The notes: generated by a model not told the origin, from the sequence alone. DNA of 64,000 nucleotides from Paraburkholderia ferrariae NBRC 106233 (GCF_000685035.1 NZ_BAYB01000007.1:124001-188000); one strand, 5' to 3'. Shown: positions 9,125-17,586, counted from the first letter of the stretch. Made by a program: numbers and translations.

Positions 9125-9519
9125 TCGGACTGGATACGAACGTACTGGTCCGCTACTTCGCTCAGGACGACGCCGTGCAGTCGAAGCGGGCGACGGCGTT
9201 CATGGAGTCCCTGTCGGCCGAGCGCCCCGGTTACGTCTCGCAGATCGCGTTGGTCGAACTGGTGTGGGTGCTCGCGCGTTGCTACGGCGTCGAGCGCGGA
9301 CAATTGAAGGACATCCTCGAATCCATGGTCGGGACGAAGGAACTGCTCGTCGAAGGAGCGGATACGGTGCGCAAGGCGCTGCGGGTTTTTGTGGCGTCCG
9401 ACAAGGCAGATTTTGCGGATTGCCTGATCGAGCGGTCCGGGCACGTGGCCGACTGTGAATACACGGCAACCTTCGATGTAACTGCATCGAAAGTCGCAGG
9501 AATGCAGTTGATCAAGTAA
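9121..9519 (+). CDS. vapC: VapC-type PIN-domain ribonuclease toxin
   Basis: 132 residues with the PIN acidic residues in place: LDTNVLVRYF (Asp at ~5), QIALVELVWVL (Glu ~46), KADFADCLI (Asp ~97-100) and TFDVTASK (Asp ~118). VapC toxins cleave tRNA or rRNA when their antitoxin is lost. The catalytic set looks complete. It is translationally coupled to the AbrB-like gene. No array motif follows it. Confidence 0.93.
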   Translation: MIGLDTNVLVRYFAQDDAVQSKRATAFMESLSAERPGYVSQIALVELVWVLARCYGVERGQLKDILESMVGTKELLVEGADTVRKALRVFVASDKADFADCLIERSGHVADCEYTATFDVTASKVAGMQLIK

Positions 9520-9560
9520 TCACGTCTCAAGCCGATATCAGGGAATGCGAGGACCAGAAA

Positions 9561-9851
9561 ATGGATGTGCTGTTTTCCGCCAATGCGGCGGTACAGGAAG
9601 TCGTGCCAGCGGTGGTGCAGCGTCACCGCGCCGCGGGTGTGCTCACGTGGGCGCTCCTGCACAAGATTGAGGCGGAAGTACTCGCGCAGGTGGCAGCGAC
9701 CGGCAAGCACAGCATGCGCATTCTCGACATGCTTCGTGCGCCTGCCGCGCTCGACTACCCGAAGGACGACCGGCCGGTGTCGTTCGAAGGCCATGATTTT
9801 GTTCCAATTGTTTTCGGTGCGATTGATGACGCATGGCGCCGGGTTCACTGA
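9561..9851 (+). CDS. Hypothetical protein, 96 residues
   Basis: Starts MDVLFSANAAVQEVVPAVV, mostly helical, with a GAIDDAWRRVH end; no family recognised. An AGGACCAG ribosome site precedes ATG 9561. The stop at 9851 is followed after 4 nt by CGGAAAGC (9855-9862), the first copy of the array motif. The gene may therefore be the first member of the array or simply its left neighbour. Confidence 0.6.
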   Translation: MDVLFSANAAVQEVVPAVVQRHRAAGVLTWALLHKIEAEVLAQVAATGKHSMRILDMLRAPAALDYPKDDRPVSFEGHDFVPIVFGAIDDAWRRVH

Positions 9852-9875
9852 TCACGGAAAGCAAGAAGGGGCTGA

Positions 9876-10103
9876 GTGTTGATAGAAATGGCGCTTACGC
9901 CAAAAAAGGGCTCCAGCTTCGAGAAAGCGACGAAACGAAGAGGCGGATACTTAAGATATCCGTGCCCTCGTTTCAGGGCAGGACGCATGGCGCAGTCTTT
10001 TCGTAGAAACCGGGCGGAGCACCAGACAGGCAAGGCACTACAGCGACGTGGTCGCAACCGCATGGCGGTGGCCGGAGGGGTACTAGCCACCTCCAAGGGC
10101 TAG
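9876..10103 (+). CDS. Doubtful short frame with a cassette-like 5' end
   Basis: A 75-codon frame (GTG TTG ATA GAA ATG...) whose first 15 bases belong to a 19-bp sequence shared exactly with the start of the nuclease-like gene at 22863. After that the composition is Arg-rich and looks untranslated; it also crosses two hairpins. I think this is the surviving 5' end of a cassette joined to non-coding DNA, not a functional gene. Confidence 0.22.
   Translation: MLIEMALTPKKGSSFEKATKRRGGYLRYPCPRFRAGRMAQSFRRNRAEHQTGKALQRRGRNRMAVAGGVLATSKG
9944..9980. repeat. Two abutting perfect hairpins
   Basis: CGGATA/TATCCG (9944-9949 and 9957-9962, 7-nt loop) is immediately followed by TGCCCT/AGGGCA (9963-9968 and 9975-9980, 6-nt loop). 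No T-run follows. They sit just after the left-most array motif and before the ABC-3C operon. Terminator, attenuator or folded recombination site all remain possible. Confidence 0.6.
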
Positions 10104-10113
10104 ACGCGGTGCG

Positions 10114-10173
10114 CCACAGCCACAGCCGCAGCCGCAGCCGCAGCCGCAGCCGCAGCCGCAGCCGCAGCCGCAG
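10114..10173 (+). repeat. Hexanucleotide tandem repeat, ten units
   Basis: Two CCACAG units are followed by eight perfect CCGCAG units. The tract lies in the 5' region of the ABC-3C operon, about 90 bp before its first ATG. Tandem hexamers of this kind expand and contract by slippage. No gene encloses it on a believable frame; the minus strand would encode a Leu-Arg repeat. Confidence 0.95.
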
Positions 10174-10259
10174 CCAGAAATTATGCGGGGTTGATGCACA
10201 GACTCCTTCCGTCACAACGATAATTCGGCTTCTAACTTTTTCGCTGTCTTGAGCTATAC

Positions 10260-11306
10260 ATGTCGACGCTTCGTCCGAACCAGCTTGTCATCAAACCGGG
10301 GGCTTTGCCGCCCTCGCTGATGGTTCGTCATTTCAAACCGGACGAATGGGAGGAGTTCATTGAGCGCAGTGCATTGCAGCGTGAGGTGAACGGTCGCAGA
10401 TATCACCAGGTCAAGCGCTTTGGCGGACCAGGTGACGCCGGTCGGGATGTTGAGGCTAGACTTGCGGGCGCGCTGGTTGCGTACGAGTGGGACCTGTACC
10501 AAGCGAAGCACTACAAGGCGCCGCTGACCCCGGGCGAGTTCTTTCCGGAACTCGCCAAATTCTTTCGCCATCTCGCCGCAGGTACCTATCCGCCTCCGCG
10601 CCGGTACTTTGTGTGTTCGCCGCAGAATGCCGGACCGGATCTGCATGATCTGATCGCCAACCCGGCGGCGCTCAAACAGCGGTTTCTGGCCGATTGGGCC
10701 GCCGGCAAGACGGGTATGAAAGGGCTGGTGAGCGGCCTGAGCCCTGAGGTCCGGGCGGTGATTGACTCATTCGAATTTGCGCGGATTGAGGAATGCCTGC
10801 TGCGTGATCTGCTCGCGTGGCACGCGATCGATCATGCCAGCCACTGCAGGATCTTCCATATCGAGGCGGAACGGGGCGACGATCCGGCGATGCCGGCATT
10901 GCCAACCGAGGACGAGTTGATCTACGTCGAAGAGCTTGTCGCGGTGTACGCCGAACAGGGGAGCGCCGCGCACACGGTCGAAGAGATCATGCAGACGCCG
11001 TACGCCGAACATTTCACCGACTGCCGCGTGGAGTTTTACTGTGCCGAGGGCCTGAAGAGATTCAGCCGCGACCTGTTCGAACGCGACGAGTTCGCGACGC
11101 TGCTCGATATGGTCCTGAAGGGCGTGCGCACCGCCGTATCCAGCCCGCGTCATCGCATCGGTCTGGACCGGCTGGACGCGGCGGTCACTCGTGCCGCGTC
11201 TCTCGCGCTGACGGACAGTGCATTGCACGGCCGGCTGCGCGGCGGGGATCTCCCCGGCACCTGCCATCATCTGGTCAACGAGAAGAAACTGAGGTGGATC
11301 AAATGA
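10260..11306 (+). CDS. ABC-3C system nuclease/effector component
   Basis: 348 residues. The N-terminal third carries a restriction-endonuclease-like core: FGGPGDAGRDVEA (~59-71) and, after a strand, DLYQAKHYKAPLTP (~80-93), i.e. the D...QxK pattern of PD-(D/E)XK/Mrr-type nucleases. The rest is a helical C-terminal domain typical of ABC-three-component (ABC-3C) proteins described by Aravind and colleagues. The protein is the likely toxic effector. Its stop overlaps the next start (ATGA), and the three genes form one operon with a middle component and an SMC-like ATPase. ATG 10260 follows an AT-rich promoter-like region. Confidence 0.82.
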   Translation: MSTLRPNQLVIKPGALPPSLMVRHFKPDEWEEFIERSALQREVNGRRYHQVKRFGGPGDAGRDVEARLAGALVAYEWDLYQAKHYKAPLTPGEFFPELAKFFRHLAAGTYPPPRRYFVCSPQNAGPDLHDLIANPAALKQRFLADWAAGKTGMKGLVSGLSPEVRAVIDSFEFARIEECLLRDLLAWHAIDHASHCRIFHIEAERGDDPAMPALPTEDELIYVEELVAVYAEQGSAAHTVEEIMQTPYAEHFTDCRVEFYCAEGLKRFSRDLFERDEFATLLDMVLKGVRTAVSSPRHRIGLDRLDAAVTRAASLALTDSALHGRLRGGDLPGTCHHLVNEKKLRWIK

Positions 11307-11806
11307 CGCGCACGCACACGACGCGTGTGTTCAACTCGCCGTTTGAGCTCGGCTTTCGCATGGTCTATCTGCTCAGCGCGCTCCGCCCGGCGGGCGCGGA
11401 CCTGCAGAAGCTCATCCTGCTCGACTATGCCGTCGTGTATTCGGGCGATCTGGGCGGACCTGAAAGCCTGCACACCCCGGTTCCCTACCGCGGCAGCGAG
11501 CTGCTCAGCCGTCGGACTCTCATTGAGCAGGGGTTGCATCTAATGAGCAGTCGCGGGCTGGTGACGGCGCGGATGGACGATGAAGGGATCACGTATGTTG
11601 CCGGACCGGCGGCCCTGTCACTCGTTGGCTCCGTGACGGCGTCCTATTTCACGCGCCTTAACCGCCGTTGCGAATGGGCAGTCAGCCAGTTTGGACAGAC
11701 CGATACCGAGGCGCTGACGCGGCAATTTACCGAGCAGGGCCATCGCTGGGGCGCGGAGCTGGAAGGTCTCACACTGGAGGGGAGCGGGCAGTGGCGATTC
11801 GACTGA
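11303..11806 (+). CDS. ABC-3C system middle component
   Basis: 167 residues: FNSPFELGFRMVYLLSAL near the N-terminus, then LQKLILLDYAVVYSGDL and a winged-helix-like RTLIEQGLHLMSSRGLV. Together these match the small middle components that bridge effector and ATPase in ABC-3C systems. Both ends overlap their neighbours (ATGA at 11303-11306; the ATPase GTG at 11791 lies inside its 3' end). Expression is thus tightly coupled. Which numbered middle-component family it belongs to cannot be settled by eye. Confidence 0.8.
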   Translation: MTRTHTTRVFNSPFELGFRMVYLLSALRPAGADLQKLILLDYAVVYSGDLGGPESLHTPVPYRGSELLSRRTLIEQGLHLMSSRGLVTARMDDEGITYVAGPAALSLVGSVTASYFTRLNRRCEWAVSQFGQTDTEALTRQFTEQGHRWGAELEGLTLEGSGQWRFD

Positions 11807-13689
11807 TACGACTGGCGGCATCGGGACCGGACCGACCGGTCGCAGAGATTGAGTTTTCGCCGCTGCATTGCCTCATTCGCGGTCCGAGCGACACTGGCAA
11901 GTCCTACATCCGTGACTGCCTGTGGTATCTACTCGGAGGCGAGAAGACACCGAAGAAGGTACCCGAAGACGATGGATACGAGTCGCTGGAACTTGAGTTC
12001 GCGGACGGCACGGATACTTACATTGTGCGGCGCGCGCTGCGCGGTGGCGGGGCCCACATTTTCCGTACGAAGCGCGCGACAGACGCGGCGGACGGTGCTC
12101 GGGCCGACGACGGCTCGGCAGAAGGCGCGGCCGTGCTCATGGATGCACCCGAGGGGATGGAACCCATCGATGCGGACCTGTCGGAACTCGTCGTCGAACT
12201 GTCTGGTGCAGCCGGAAAGCAGATCCTGAGATCGAAAAGCAAACGGGGGCCCGTCACGGGGTCGGACATCAGGCACTGGTTCATGCTTTCGCAGCCGACT
12301 GTAATCAGCGAAGATCCGACGAGCGGGGCGAGCCACAGCGATCGGCCGCAGCGCATGGCCGCGTTCCACCTCTTTCTGACGGGAAATGACGATTCGGCCG
12401 TTGCGCTCGTCAAATCCCAAGCAGAAAAGGATCGTCTCTTCGGGCAGCTTACGTCTGCCCAAGACGCGCTTAAGCGGGTCTTGGCCGGCGTCGACCCCGA
12501 AGCAACGCGTGTCGACATCGAGGACGCGATCGAACGTGTGGACGAGACGCTTACAGAAATTACCCGACAATACGACGCGCGTGCCGTGCAGCTGCGTGAT
12601 GTTCGCGGCCAGATCGTTGAATCAACGGACGCGCTGCGCAAGCATGCCACGCGAGCCAGCCATTCCCAGTCGATGCTTGATCGATTCAAGTTGCTCGACC
12701 AGAAGTATGTGAGCGATCTTGAACGCCTCGGCGCCCTTAATGAGGGCGTAGCCCACTTTGCGGCGCTCGAAGCGGTACCTTGCCCGATTTGTGCGACGCC
12801 GGTCGAGCTTCACGTCGCCCCCCCTGATCTTGGAAAGCGCGCACCGGGCAGCTATCGGAAGGCGGTCGCGGCTGAGTCCCAGAAAATCACCGGGCTTCGA
12901 GCGGGCCTGCTGCATTCGATAGCAATCGAGCAGCGGCGTCTTGCCGATGCAACGGAGCAAGCCGATCTGAGCAGGCGACGGCTGCGCGAGCTTGAGAAGG
13001 AAGAAACCAGACGGATCAGTGGCGCGCGCGTGGAATTCCAGGCAGATCCGAAGGAGCTCGCCGTGCGCCGCAGCGAGCTCGCGAAGCAGCTAGGTGCCTT
13101 CGACGAAAAGGCGCGACTTGAAGCAGAAATCGAGAGGCTGAAGAAACTGCGGGTGTCGAAGGCGGCGCCCATCACACGTGATGCCGGCGAGCCGGCGAAA
13201 GTGGTTGCCACTCTGGTGAAATCGCTGCTTGTCGAGTGGGGATTCGACGATGTCCAGCAGGTGACACTCGATACGGGCGAATGCGACCTTGTCATCAATG
13301 ATCGCGCTCGTCTGAGTTACGGGGCCGGCAAGCGCGGCATCTTCCTGACCGCGTTAGCCATCGGCCTGATGAAATATGCGCTCGAGGCCGGCAATCCGCA
13401 TCTGGGCCTGGTCGTGATCGATTCCCCGCTCAAGGCCTACGCTGATCCAGATTCAGGAGAGGAGCGCGCGCTGCCAACCCGGACGCTGACTGACAGGTTT
13501 TATGCTTGGCTGTCGACGTGGAGCGGACCGGGGCAGGTTGTGGTTGCGGAAAACGAGAAGATTCGGACCGCGACTGCTGATGTGTTGAAGCCGATCGAGT
13601 TCACGCGTCGCAATGATTCGGGGCGTGCGGGCTTCTATCTAAAGAGCGTTGTACCAATGCAGACGGCGGACGATACCCGCCACGAATAG
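11791..13689 (+). CDS. ABC-3C system SMC/Rad50-like ATPase
   Basis: 632 residues. Walker A is IRGPSDTGKSY (~30-40); long coiled-coil arms (~200-320 and ~350-470) flank a CPICATPVEL hinge (~330) resembling one half of a Rad50 zinc hook. The ABC signature region is SYGAGKRGIFLTALAIGL (~508-525) and Walker B is LGLVVIDSPL (~540). It probably senses or clamps DNA and licenses the nuclease-like partner against phage or plasmid. GTG 11791 after GGAGGGGAGCGG is the likely start; longer frames upstream only overlap the middle component. Confidence 0.88.
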   Translation: MAIRLIRLAASGPDRPVAEIEFSPLHCLIRGPSDTGKSYIRDCLWYLLGGEKTPKKVPEDDGYESLELEFADGTDTYIVRRALRGGGAHIFRTKRATDAADGARADDGSAEGAAVLMDAPEGMEPIDADLSELVVELSGAAGKQILRSKSKRGPVTGSDIRHWFMLSQPTVISEDPTSGASHSDRPQRMAAFHLFLTGNDDSAVALVKSQAEKDRLFGQLTSAQDALKRVLAGVDPEATRVDIEDAIERVDETLTEITRQYDARAVQLRDVRGQIVESTDALRKHATRASHSQSMLDRFKLLDQKYVSDLERLGALNEGVAHFAALEAVPCPICATPVELHVAPPDLGKRAPGSYRKAVAAESQKITGLRAGLLHSIAIEQRRLADATEQADLSRRRLRELEKEETRRISGARVEFQADPKELAVRRSELAKQLGAFDEKARLEAEIERLKKLRVSKAAPITRDAGEPAKVVATLVKSLLVEWGFDDVQQVTLDTGECDLVINDRARLSYGAGKRGIFLTALAIGLMKYALEAGNPHLGLVVIDSPLKAYADPDSGEERALPTRTLTDRFYAWLSTWSGPGQVVVAENEKIRTATADVLKPIEFTRRNDSGRAGFYLKSVVPMQTADDTRHE

Positions 13690-13718
13690 AGGTCTCTGCC
13701 GGAGGTTGGAATCCACAG

Positions 13719-13814
13719 ATGGACGCATACGAACTCGGGACCCTGCACGATAGTCAGGGAAGCATAGTGGCGTTTCAGGCCCATGCAAAGACGTTGAGTA
13801 CGGCGGTCGCATGA
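13719..13814 (+). CDS. Small protein, 31 residues
   Basis: MDAYELGTLHDSQGSIVAFQ continues for 11 more residues. A strong GGAGG site (13701-13705) precedes ATG 13719. The stop overlaps the next gene's start (ATGATG at 13811-13816), so the two are translationally coupled. No family is recognised. It could be a leader peptide or a genuine micro-protein. Confidence 0.5.
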   Translation: MDAYELGTLHDSQGSIVAFQAHAKTLSTAVA

Positions 13815-14161
13815 TGGCCGATCACCAGTACACAGTCGGAATGCGCGATGGACGCTACGTTGTGCTCCGGGACGGCGTGATGACTTCCGGGAGGTTCGCC
13901 TCGATCCAACAAGCCAGGGCCGAGATGGATCGCTTGTGCGCGATCGACGAGGACCGTCGGCGAGCGTTCGGGGAGCGAATGGCCGATCTGGTGACGCGAA
14001 ATTTAGCGTACACCGTCGATGGAGTACCAGAATTTGATGATTGGGAAACAGCTTGGGCCTGGTTCTACGAGCAGCCCCAAGACGTTCGAGAGCGTATCGA
14101 CAGGGCGGCACAAGAGTTGAAGGCGGCGGCCACTTCAGTGAAGGACGGCGCCAAGAAGTAG
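13811..14161 (+). CDS. Hypothetical protein, 116 residues
   Basis: Starts MMADHQYTVGMRDGRYVVLRD: a short beta-hairpin region, then an amphipathic helical part rich in Arg/Glu (ARAEMDRLCAIDEDRRRAF) and a Trp-rich DDWETAWAWFYEQPQDVRE. No family recognised; probably cytoplasmic. It follows the 31-residue gene by overlap. No array motif copy follows; the next 145 bp hold the first HTH operator. Confidence 0.6.
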   Translation: MMADHQYTVGMRDGRYVVLRDGVMTSGRFASIQQARAEMDRLCAIDEDRRRAFGERMADLVTRNLAYTVDGVPEFDDWETAWAWFYEQPQDVRERIDRAAQELKAAATSVKDGAKK

Positions 14162-14255
14162 CGGCTGCGAGATACTGAAAACAACGGAAAATATGCGTTG
14201 TGCATGCAAGGATGTGATCTGACAGCCGACTACAATAAGGCAGGATCTTGAATCC

Positions 14256-14272
14256 TATCCCCGATGGGGATA
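14256..14272. promoter_or_regulatory. Operator-like palindrome before the HTH gene
   Basis: TATCCCC-GAT-GGGGATA, a perfect 7+3+7 palindrome, lies 35 bp before the start of the HTH gene. A close relative lies just after that gene. The pair suggests autoregulation. Confidence 0.6.
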
Positions 14273-14306
14273 TAAATCTCAAAGTAACTGCGAGGCAACA
14301 AAATAG

Positions 14307-14528
14307 ATGACGCCAAAGGAGGATCTCGCGACTCTTGCCCAACAGGATCTCCTGCGCGTGGCGATGGAGCGACTAGGTATGACGCGCGCCGAATTTGCGG
14401 CACGCTTGAGCATTGCCGTACGCACGCTAGACAAATGGCTGCTCCCGAGTGACTCTGCGGATGCACGGACGATGCCCGAAATGGGGCGGTCGTACGTGTG
14501 CGAAATCTTGAAATGGCAAAAGAAGTGA
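14307..14528 (+). CDS. Small helix-turn-helix DNA-binding protein
   Basis: 73 residues, almost only a helix-turn-helix: LGMTRAEFAARLSIAVRTLD spans ~25-44 and ends in KWLLPSD, the Xre/CopG-like 'NKWLLP' ending often seen in small phage- and island-borne repressors. Two palindromes with GGGGATA arms flank the gene (14256-14272, 14541-14558) and are its natural operators. It may control the genes downstream, including the start of the array. The family partner or inducer is not visible. Confidence 0.75.
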   Translation: MTPKEDLATLAQQDLLRVAMERLGMTRAEFAARLSIAVRTLDKWLLPSDSADARTMPEMGRSYVCEILKWQKK

Positions 14529-14540
14529 ACTGCTTCGGAT

Positions 14541-14558
14541 TATCCCAGAATGGGGATA
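14541..14558. promoter_or_regulatory. Second operator-like palindrome, after the HTH gene
   Basis: TATCCC-AGAATG-GGGATA, 6+6+6. It shares the TATCCC(A/C)...TGGGGATA core with the copy at 14256 and lies ~75 bp before the next start, so it probably controls the downstream gene. Confidence 0.55.
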
Positions 14559-14633
14559 TACGCTGATGATACTTTGGAACATCTGCTATCAACGTCGGGA
14601 CGAGCGGTAACGACGCTATACCTGGAGGTTGCA

Positions 14634-14894
14634 ATGAAACGGGTGAAGCGGTTCGCGGAATACGACGGCTGGAAGATCGAGGCATCGCCGATCATTCTCG
14701 CGAAGCAGCGACTTTTCCAGGCTGGTGCAGTCATCGAACATGCTGACGGCGTGCGCTTCGTGTTTTCGGATCTCGGCAATCGAGCCTATCGATGGCAAGC
14801 CTATGAGCGGGGCATCGAATGGGCAAAGCAGTGGATCGACATCAACTACAGGTACGGGACTGTCGGCCGCAGCAGTTGCGAAAACGTGCGATGA
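14634..14894 (+). CDS. Hypothetical protein, 86 residues (CV_2116-like)
   Basis: Starts MKRVKRFAEYDGWKIEASPI; mixed strand/helix with FVFSDLGNRAYRWQAYERGI and a WAKQWIDINY end. The pattern (YDGWxIEASP... then helix GxxxAKQxID) resembles the small CV_2116-type domain seen in proteobacterial hypothetical proteins, but I hold that loosely. ATG 14634 has a good TGGAGG site; a longer in-frame start at 14550 falls inside the operator. Confidence 0.6.
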   Translation: MKRVKRFAEYDGWKIEASPIILAKQRLFQAGAVIEHADGVRFVFSDLGNRAYRWQAYERGIEWAKQWIDINYRYGTVGRSSCENVR

Positions 14895-15165
14895 CGCGGC
14901 ATGCGTGAACGCGCCGAGTAAAGTCAACGCGCTGACCATAGAAAAAATGGGCGCGTTGTCGAGCGATTCGAATAGGAAAAAGCTGTGATCGTGGAAGCTA
15001 TCGCATTGACCAGAGTCGCGTTGCTGCTGGCCGCATGCACGGATATGCGTGCAGTTGCTCACGCGTGAGGCCTGCGCTACGGGCATCGACCTCCGGATGG
15101 ACAAGGCGAGCGGTTGGCGTCTCGTTCGACAACTGACCAACGACTAGGTGAAGGAGTAAGTGTCG
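14895..15165 (+). other. Gene-poor gap with a motif variant
   Basis: TAGGAAAAA (14973-14981) ends a 17-codon open stretch without a start, which looks like the tail of a lost cassette. A 32-codon frame from GTG 15049 to TAG 15146 (MQLLTREACATGIDLRMDK...) follows; nothing else stands out. Confidence 0.3.
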
Positions 15166-16182
15166 ATGGAGAAGGAAGGATCAGAATCAGCTGATAGGCC
15201 CGAAAAGGCGCCTACGGCCATCTACATCGAATCACATCGCTCGGCAAATGCCCTCATATCGCCCTTGCCGCCTCCTCAAATCGATGCTGCGCTAGTCGGT
15301 AGAACACGGACGTTGCTGGAGCCCGTTTGGATGCAAAGGTTGCAATCGACGTGGAAACCTGATGGCATCGTAGGCACTGTTCTGAGCAAGCTACAACTGG
15401 CACCCGCTGGACTGGTGCCGCTCATGGAGCGTACCACCCAGATCGCGAACCAAATTGGGAATAGCATTGCTCGATTCGAGGGTCCATGGCGAAAGATCGT
15501 CGAAGATATCGGAGCGATTGCTAAGCAATTTGAAGCCTATCCTGACGAGATGCGTGCAGGACTTCTGGCTATGAGCCGTTCCGGCTGGTACCTCGACCTC
15601 GAAATGGGTGCAGGGGAGCCGATTCGGTTCAAGCAGGCCGTAGACGTTGGGCGGGAGGTTGACGCAGAGCGCGAGATGATCGATCACTTCGACCGGCGAG
15701 CAGATGGTATTCGCACTGAATTGATCCAAAAATATCCTCATCGCCGGAGGATTTTCGAAGCTGCATTCGATGCGCACGCAAACGGCCAATACGTCCTCTC
15801 GATACCAGTGTTACTAGCACAGGTGGACGGGATCTGCTTCGATGTGGCGAAGGCCCACTTCTTCATGGGAAGAGAGCGCGCCAAGGTAGTCGAACACGCC
15901 GTCGAATTAGCCGGATCAGAAATCGCAAAGGCATTCCTCGCACCGTTCCAAACCGAAATGTCGGTGACCTTTTCGGAGAAATCCCGCCCGGAAGGTTTTG
16001 CTGGGCTGAACCGGCACACGGTACTACACGGCGAATCTGTGGATTACGGTACTCGGGAGAACGGGTTGCGCGCGATTTCCCTGCTGAACTATATGTCACA
16101 GTCTCTCCAGCATGAGATCGACAAGCCTGATGAGGATACGTGCGACTCGAGCGGGAACGACGCACAGAACGCCAGAAGTTAG
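15166..16182 (+). CDS. Putative HEPN-containing protein, 338 residues
   Basis: An unknown N-terminal region (1-180) is followed by helices and a C-terminal LNRHTVLHGESVDYGTREN (~285-303), then ALRAISLLNYM-type helices. The R-x4-H spacing (RHTVLH) followed by Gly and the YGT...N motif resemble the RNase motif of HEPN domains in Abi-type proteins. An RNA-cleaving defence role is an inference from this motif. ATG 15166 follows AAGGAG at 9 nt. CACGGAAAAC follows the stop within about 20 nt. Confidence 0.55.
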   Translation: MEKEGSESADRPEKAPTAIYIESHRSANALISPLPPPQIDAALVGRTRTLLEPVWMQRLQSTWKPDGIVGTVLSKLQLAPAGLVPLMERTTQIANQIGNSIARFEGPWRKIVEDIGAIAKQFEAYPDEMRAGLLAMSRSGWYLDLEMGAGEPIRFKQAVDVGREVDAEREMIDHFDRRADGIRTELIQKYPHRRRIFEAAFDAHANGQYVLSIPVLLAQVDGICFDVAKAHFFMGRERAKVVEHAVELAGSEIAKAFLAPFQTEMSVTFSEKSRPEGFAGLNRHTVLHGESVDYGTRENGLRAISLLNYMSQSLQHEIDKPDEDTCDSSGNDAQNARS

Positions 16183-16213
16183 CGAGACCACGGAAAACTG
16201 AACGAGTCAGTCG

Positions 16214-16897
16214 ATGACCAAAACTATCGAGTTCGACATCCCTGACGTGCCCGCGCCGACAAATCCGTTTCTCGGGTACTGGGGCGCCCAGTTGATCGTC
16301 GGGCACTTTTCGGATTCACCGAAGGTCATCACGCTCTCTTCGACCTTTGTGCGCTGCGTTTTTTCGGCACGCGAAGACTATCTGGCAGCCACGAACCATC
16401 TCCGTGCCGCATTTCAATCGACTCGGGCGTTGCAGCTCAGTGAAATGTATAGGAGCATCTCGCGGTTCGAGTTGTGTATCAGTAGCATGTATCTCGCCTC
16501 GCGTGCGTTCCGTCGGCTTCGCCGGTGCGCTGAACTACCTCCCGATAGCTATGTGGTAGTAAACGGCGAAAAGCCTGCGTTCATCGCACCGAGGATCGGG
16601 GACAGGCTCAAGGTCATGCGTGACACGATGCAGCACATTGAGGAAAGGCTGGCCAAGGGAGAATTGAGGAATGATCTTCCCTACATGGTGCAGCCCACGG
16701 GCGAAGAACGCACGCGGAATGATTCCTCCCAACTTGCACAGACCGTTTTGACCATCGACCGGCTCCGCATTGCTGAGCACGAGGTGCGATTTGCAGAAGT
16801 CGTTGAGTGGCTCGGTGAGATGATCGTATATGTGGAAAAACTTCGGTCGCTGATGCCGACACGCTGGACGTCAAGCTTGGCAGCCACGGCTGGTTGA
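16214..16897 (+). CDS. Hypothetical helical protein, 227 residues
   Basis: Starts MTKTIEFDIPDVPAPTNPFL. Mostly alpha-helical after residue 60 and basic (AFRRLRRCAEL), with RDTMQHIEERL near residue 138, an R-x4-H spacing that could be HEPN-like but is weak alone. No membrane segment or signal peptide. It stands between two exact array motifs (16192 and 16915), so it forms one cassette-like unit. Confidence 0.55.
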   Translation: MTKTIEFDIPDVPAPTNPFLGYWGAQLIVGHFSDSPKVITLSSTFVRCVFSAREDYLAATNHLRAAFQSTRALQLSEMYRSISRFELCISSMYLASRAFRRLRRCAELPPDSYVVVNGEKPAFIAPRIGDRLKVMRDTMQHIEERLAKGELRNDLPYMVQPTGEERTRNDSSQLAQTVLTIDRLRIAEHEVRFAEVVEWLGEMIVYVEKLRSLMPTRWTSSLAATAG

Positions 16898-16930
16898 GGA
16901 AGTGCTAACACAACGGAAAACGGGGGCGAT

Positions 16931-17545
16931 ATGCCGCAAAAAGCGCGACTACGAATTCACGGGTACGGATCCGTCGAGCTCAAATATACAACCGAATACT
17001 TGGTCGACCTTGAGCACGCGTATGAATCGATTTTCCACTTCGAATCATTGCTCGACGATGCTCGTCGTATCCCAAGATACCTTAAACCGTGGGACTTCTT
17101 TGACTTGACGGTGTGGCCGGAACGCATCATTCGCGGCGGGCGGTCCGATACGGTGCGCGTAAACATTCCGCATTCCGAGCAGCTCATACTTGCGAGGACG
17201 CAGCTCAATTCACCCGGCTTCTGGGAGTTTCTCGGCGCACTCAATCCGCTGGAGGTGATTCGTCAGTACCTGAACGACCGTCACGAGAGGCGCAAGGATA
17301 AGGACTATCGAGAATCTGCCGAGGAACGTCGACTGATCTTGGAAAACCTGAAATTAGAGAACGAAGTTATGTCAGAGCGCGTGAGGCTGGCAAGGGACCT
17401 TGGTGCAACGAACAGTGATCTCGCCTTGATGTGGGATCAATTGATTTATCAGCCGCTCCGTGCACTTGACCGCCATCAGGACAGAGGAGTGATCGACGGA
17501 GCTGAGATTACGGTTGTCGATGAAGACGACAAAGCATCGGAGTGA
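16931..17545 (+). CDS. Hypothetical protein with a central loop motif and coiled coil
   Basis: 204 residues. An N-terminal beta-rich domain (RLRIHGYGSVELKYTTEYL) contains SPGFWEFLGALNPLEVIRQY (~97-116), a segment I associate with other uncharacterised proteins. A charged coiled coil follows (RHERRKDKDYRESAEERR), then a short C-terminal domain. No catalytic motif is seen. It lies between motifs at 16915 and 17548, with a GGGGGCG site before ATG 16931. Confidence 0.55.
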   Translation: MPQKARLRIHGYGSVELKYTTEYLVDLEHAYESIFHFESLLDDARRIPRYLKPWDFFDLTVWPERIIRGGRSDTVRVNIPHSEQLILARTQLNSPGFWEFLGALNPLEVIRQYLNDRHERRKDKDYRESAEERRLILENLKLENEVMSERVRLARDLGATNSDLALMWDQLIYQPLRALDRHQDRGVIDGAEITVVDEDDKASE

Positions 17546-17586
17546 TCGGAAAACAGGAGGATCGGCAGATGGCGAAGTGACAAGGC

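Noticed and set aside
9973..10215. Minus-strand gene with a Leu-Arg repeat
   Set aside because: Produced by the CCGCAG tract; no start context or homologous pattern.
11668..11790. N-terminal extension of the ABC-3C ATPase
   Set aside because: It overlaps the middle-component gene in another frame; GTG 11791 has a strong ribosome site and Walker A stands at the right distance.
17341..17347. An additional exact GGAAAAC
   Set aside because: It lies inside the 16931 gene, far from its ends, and is within chance expectation.
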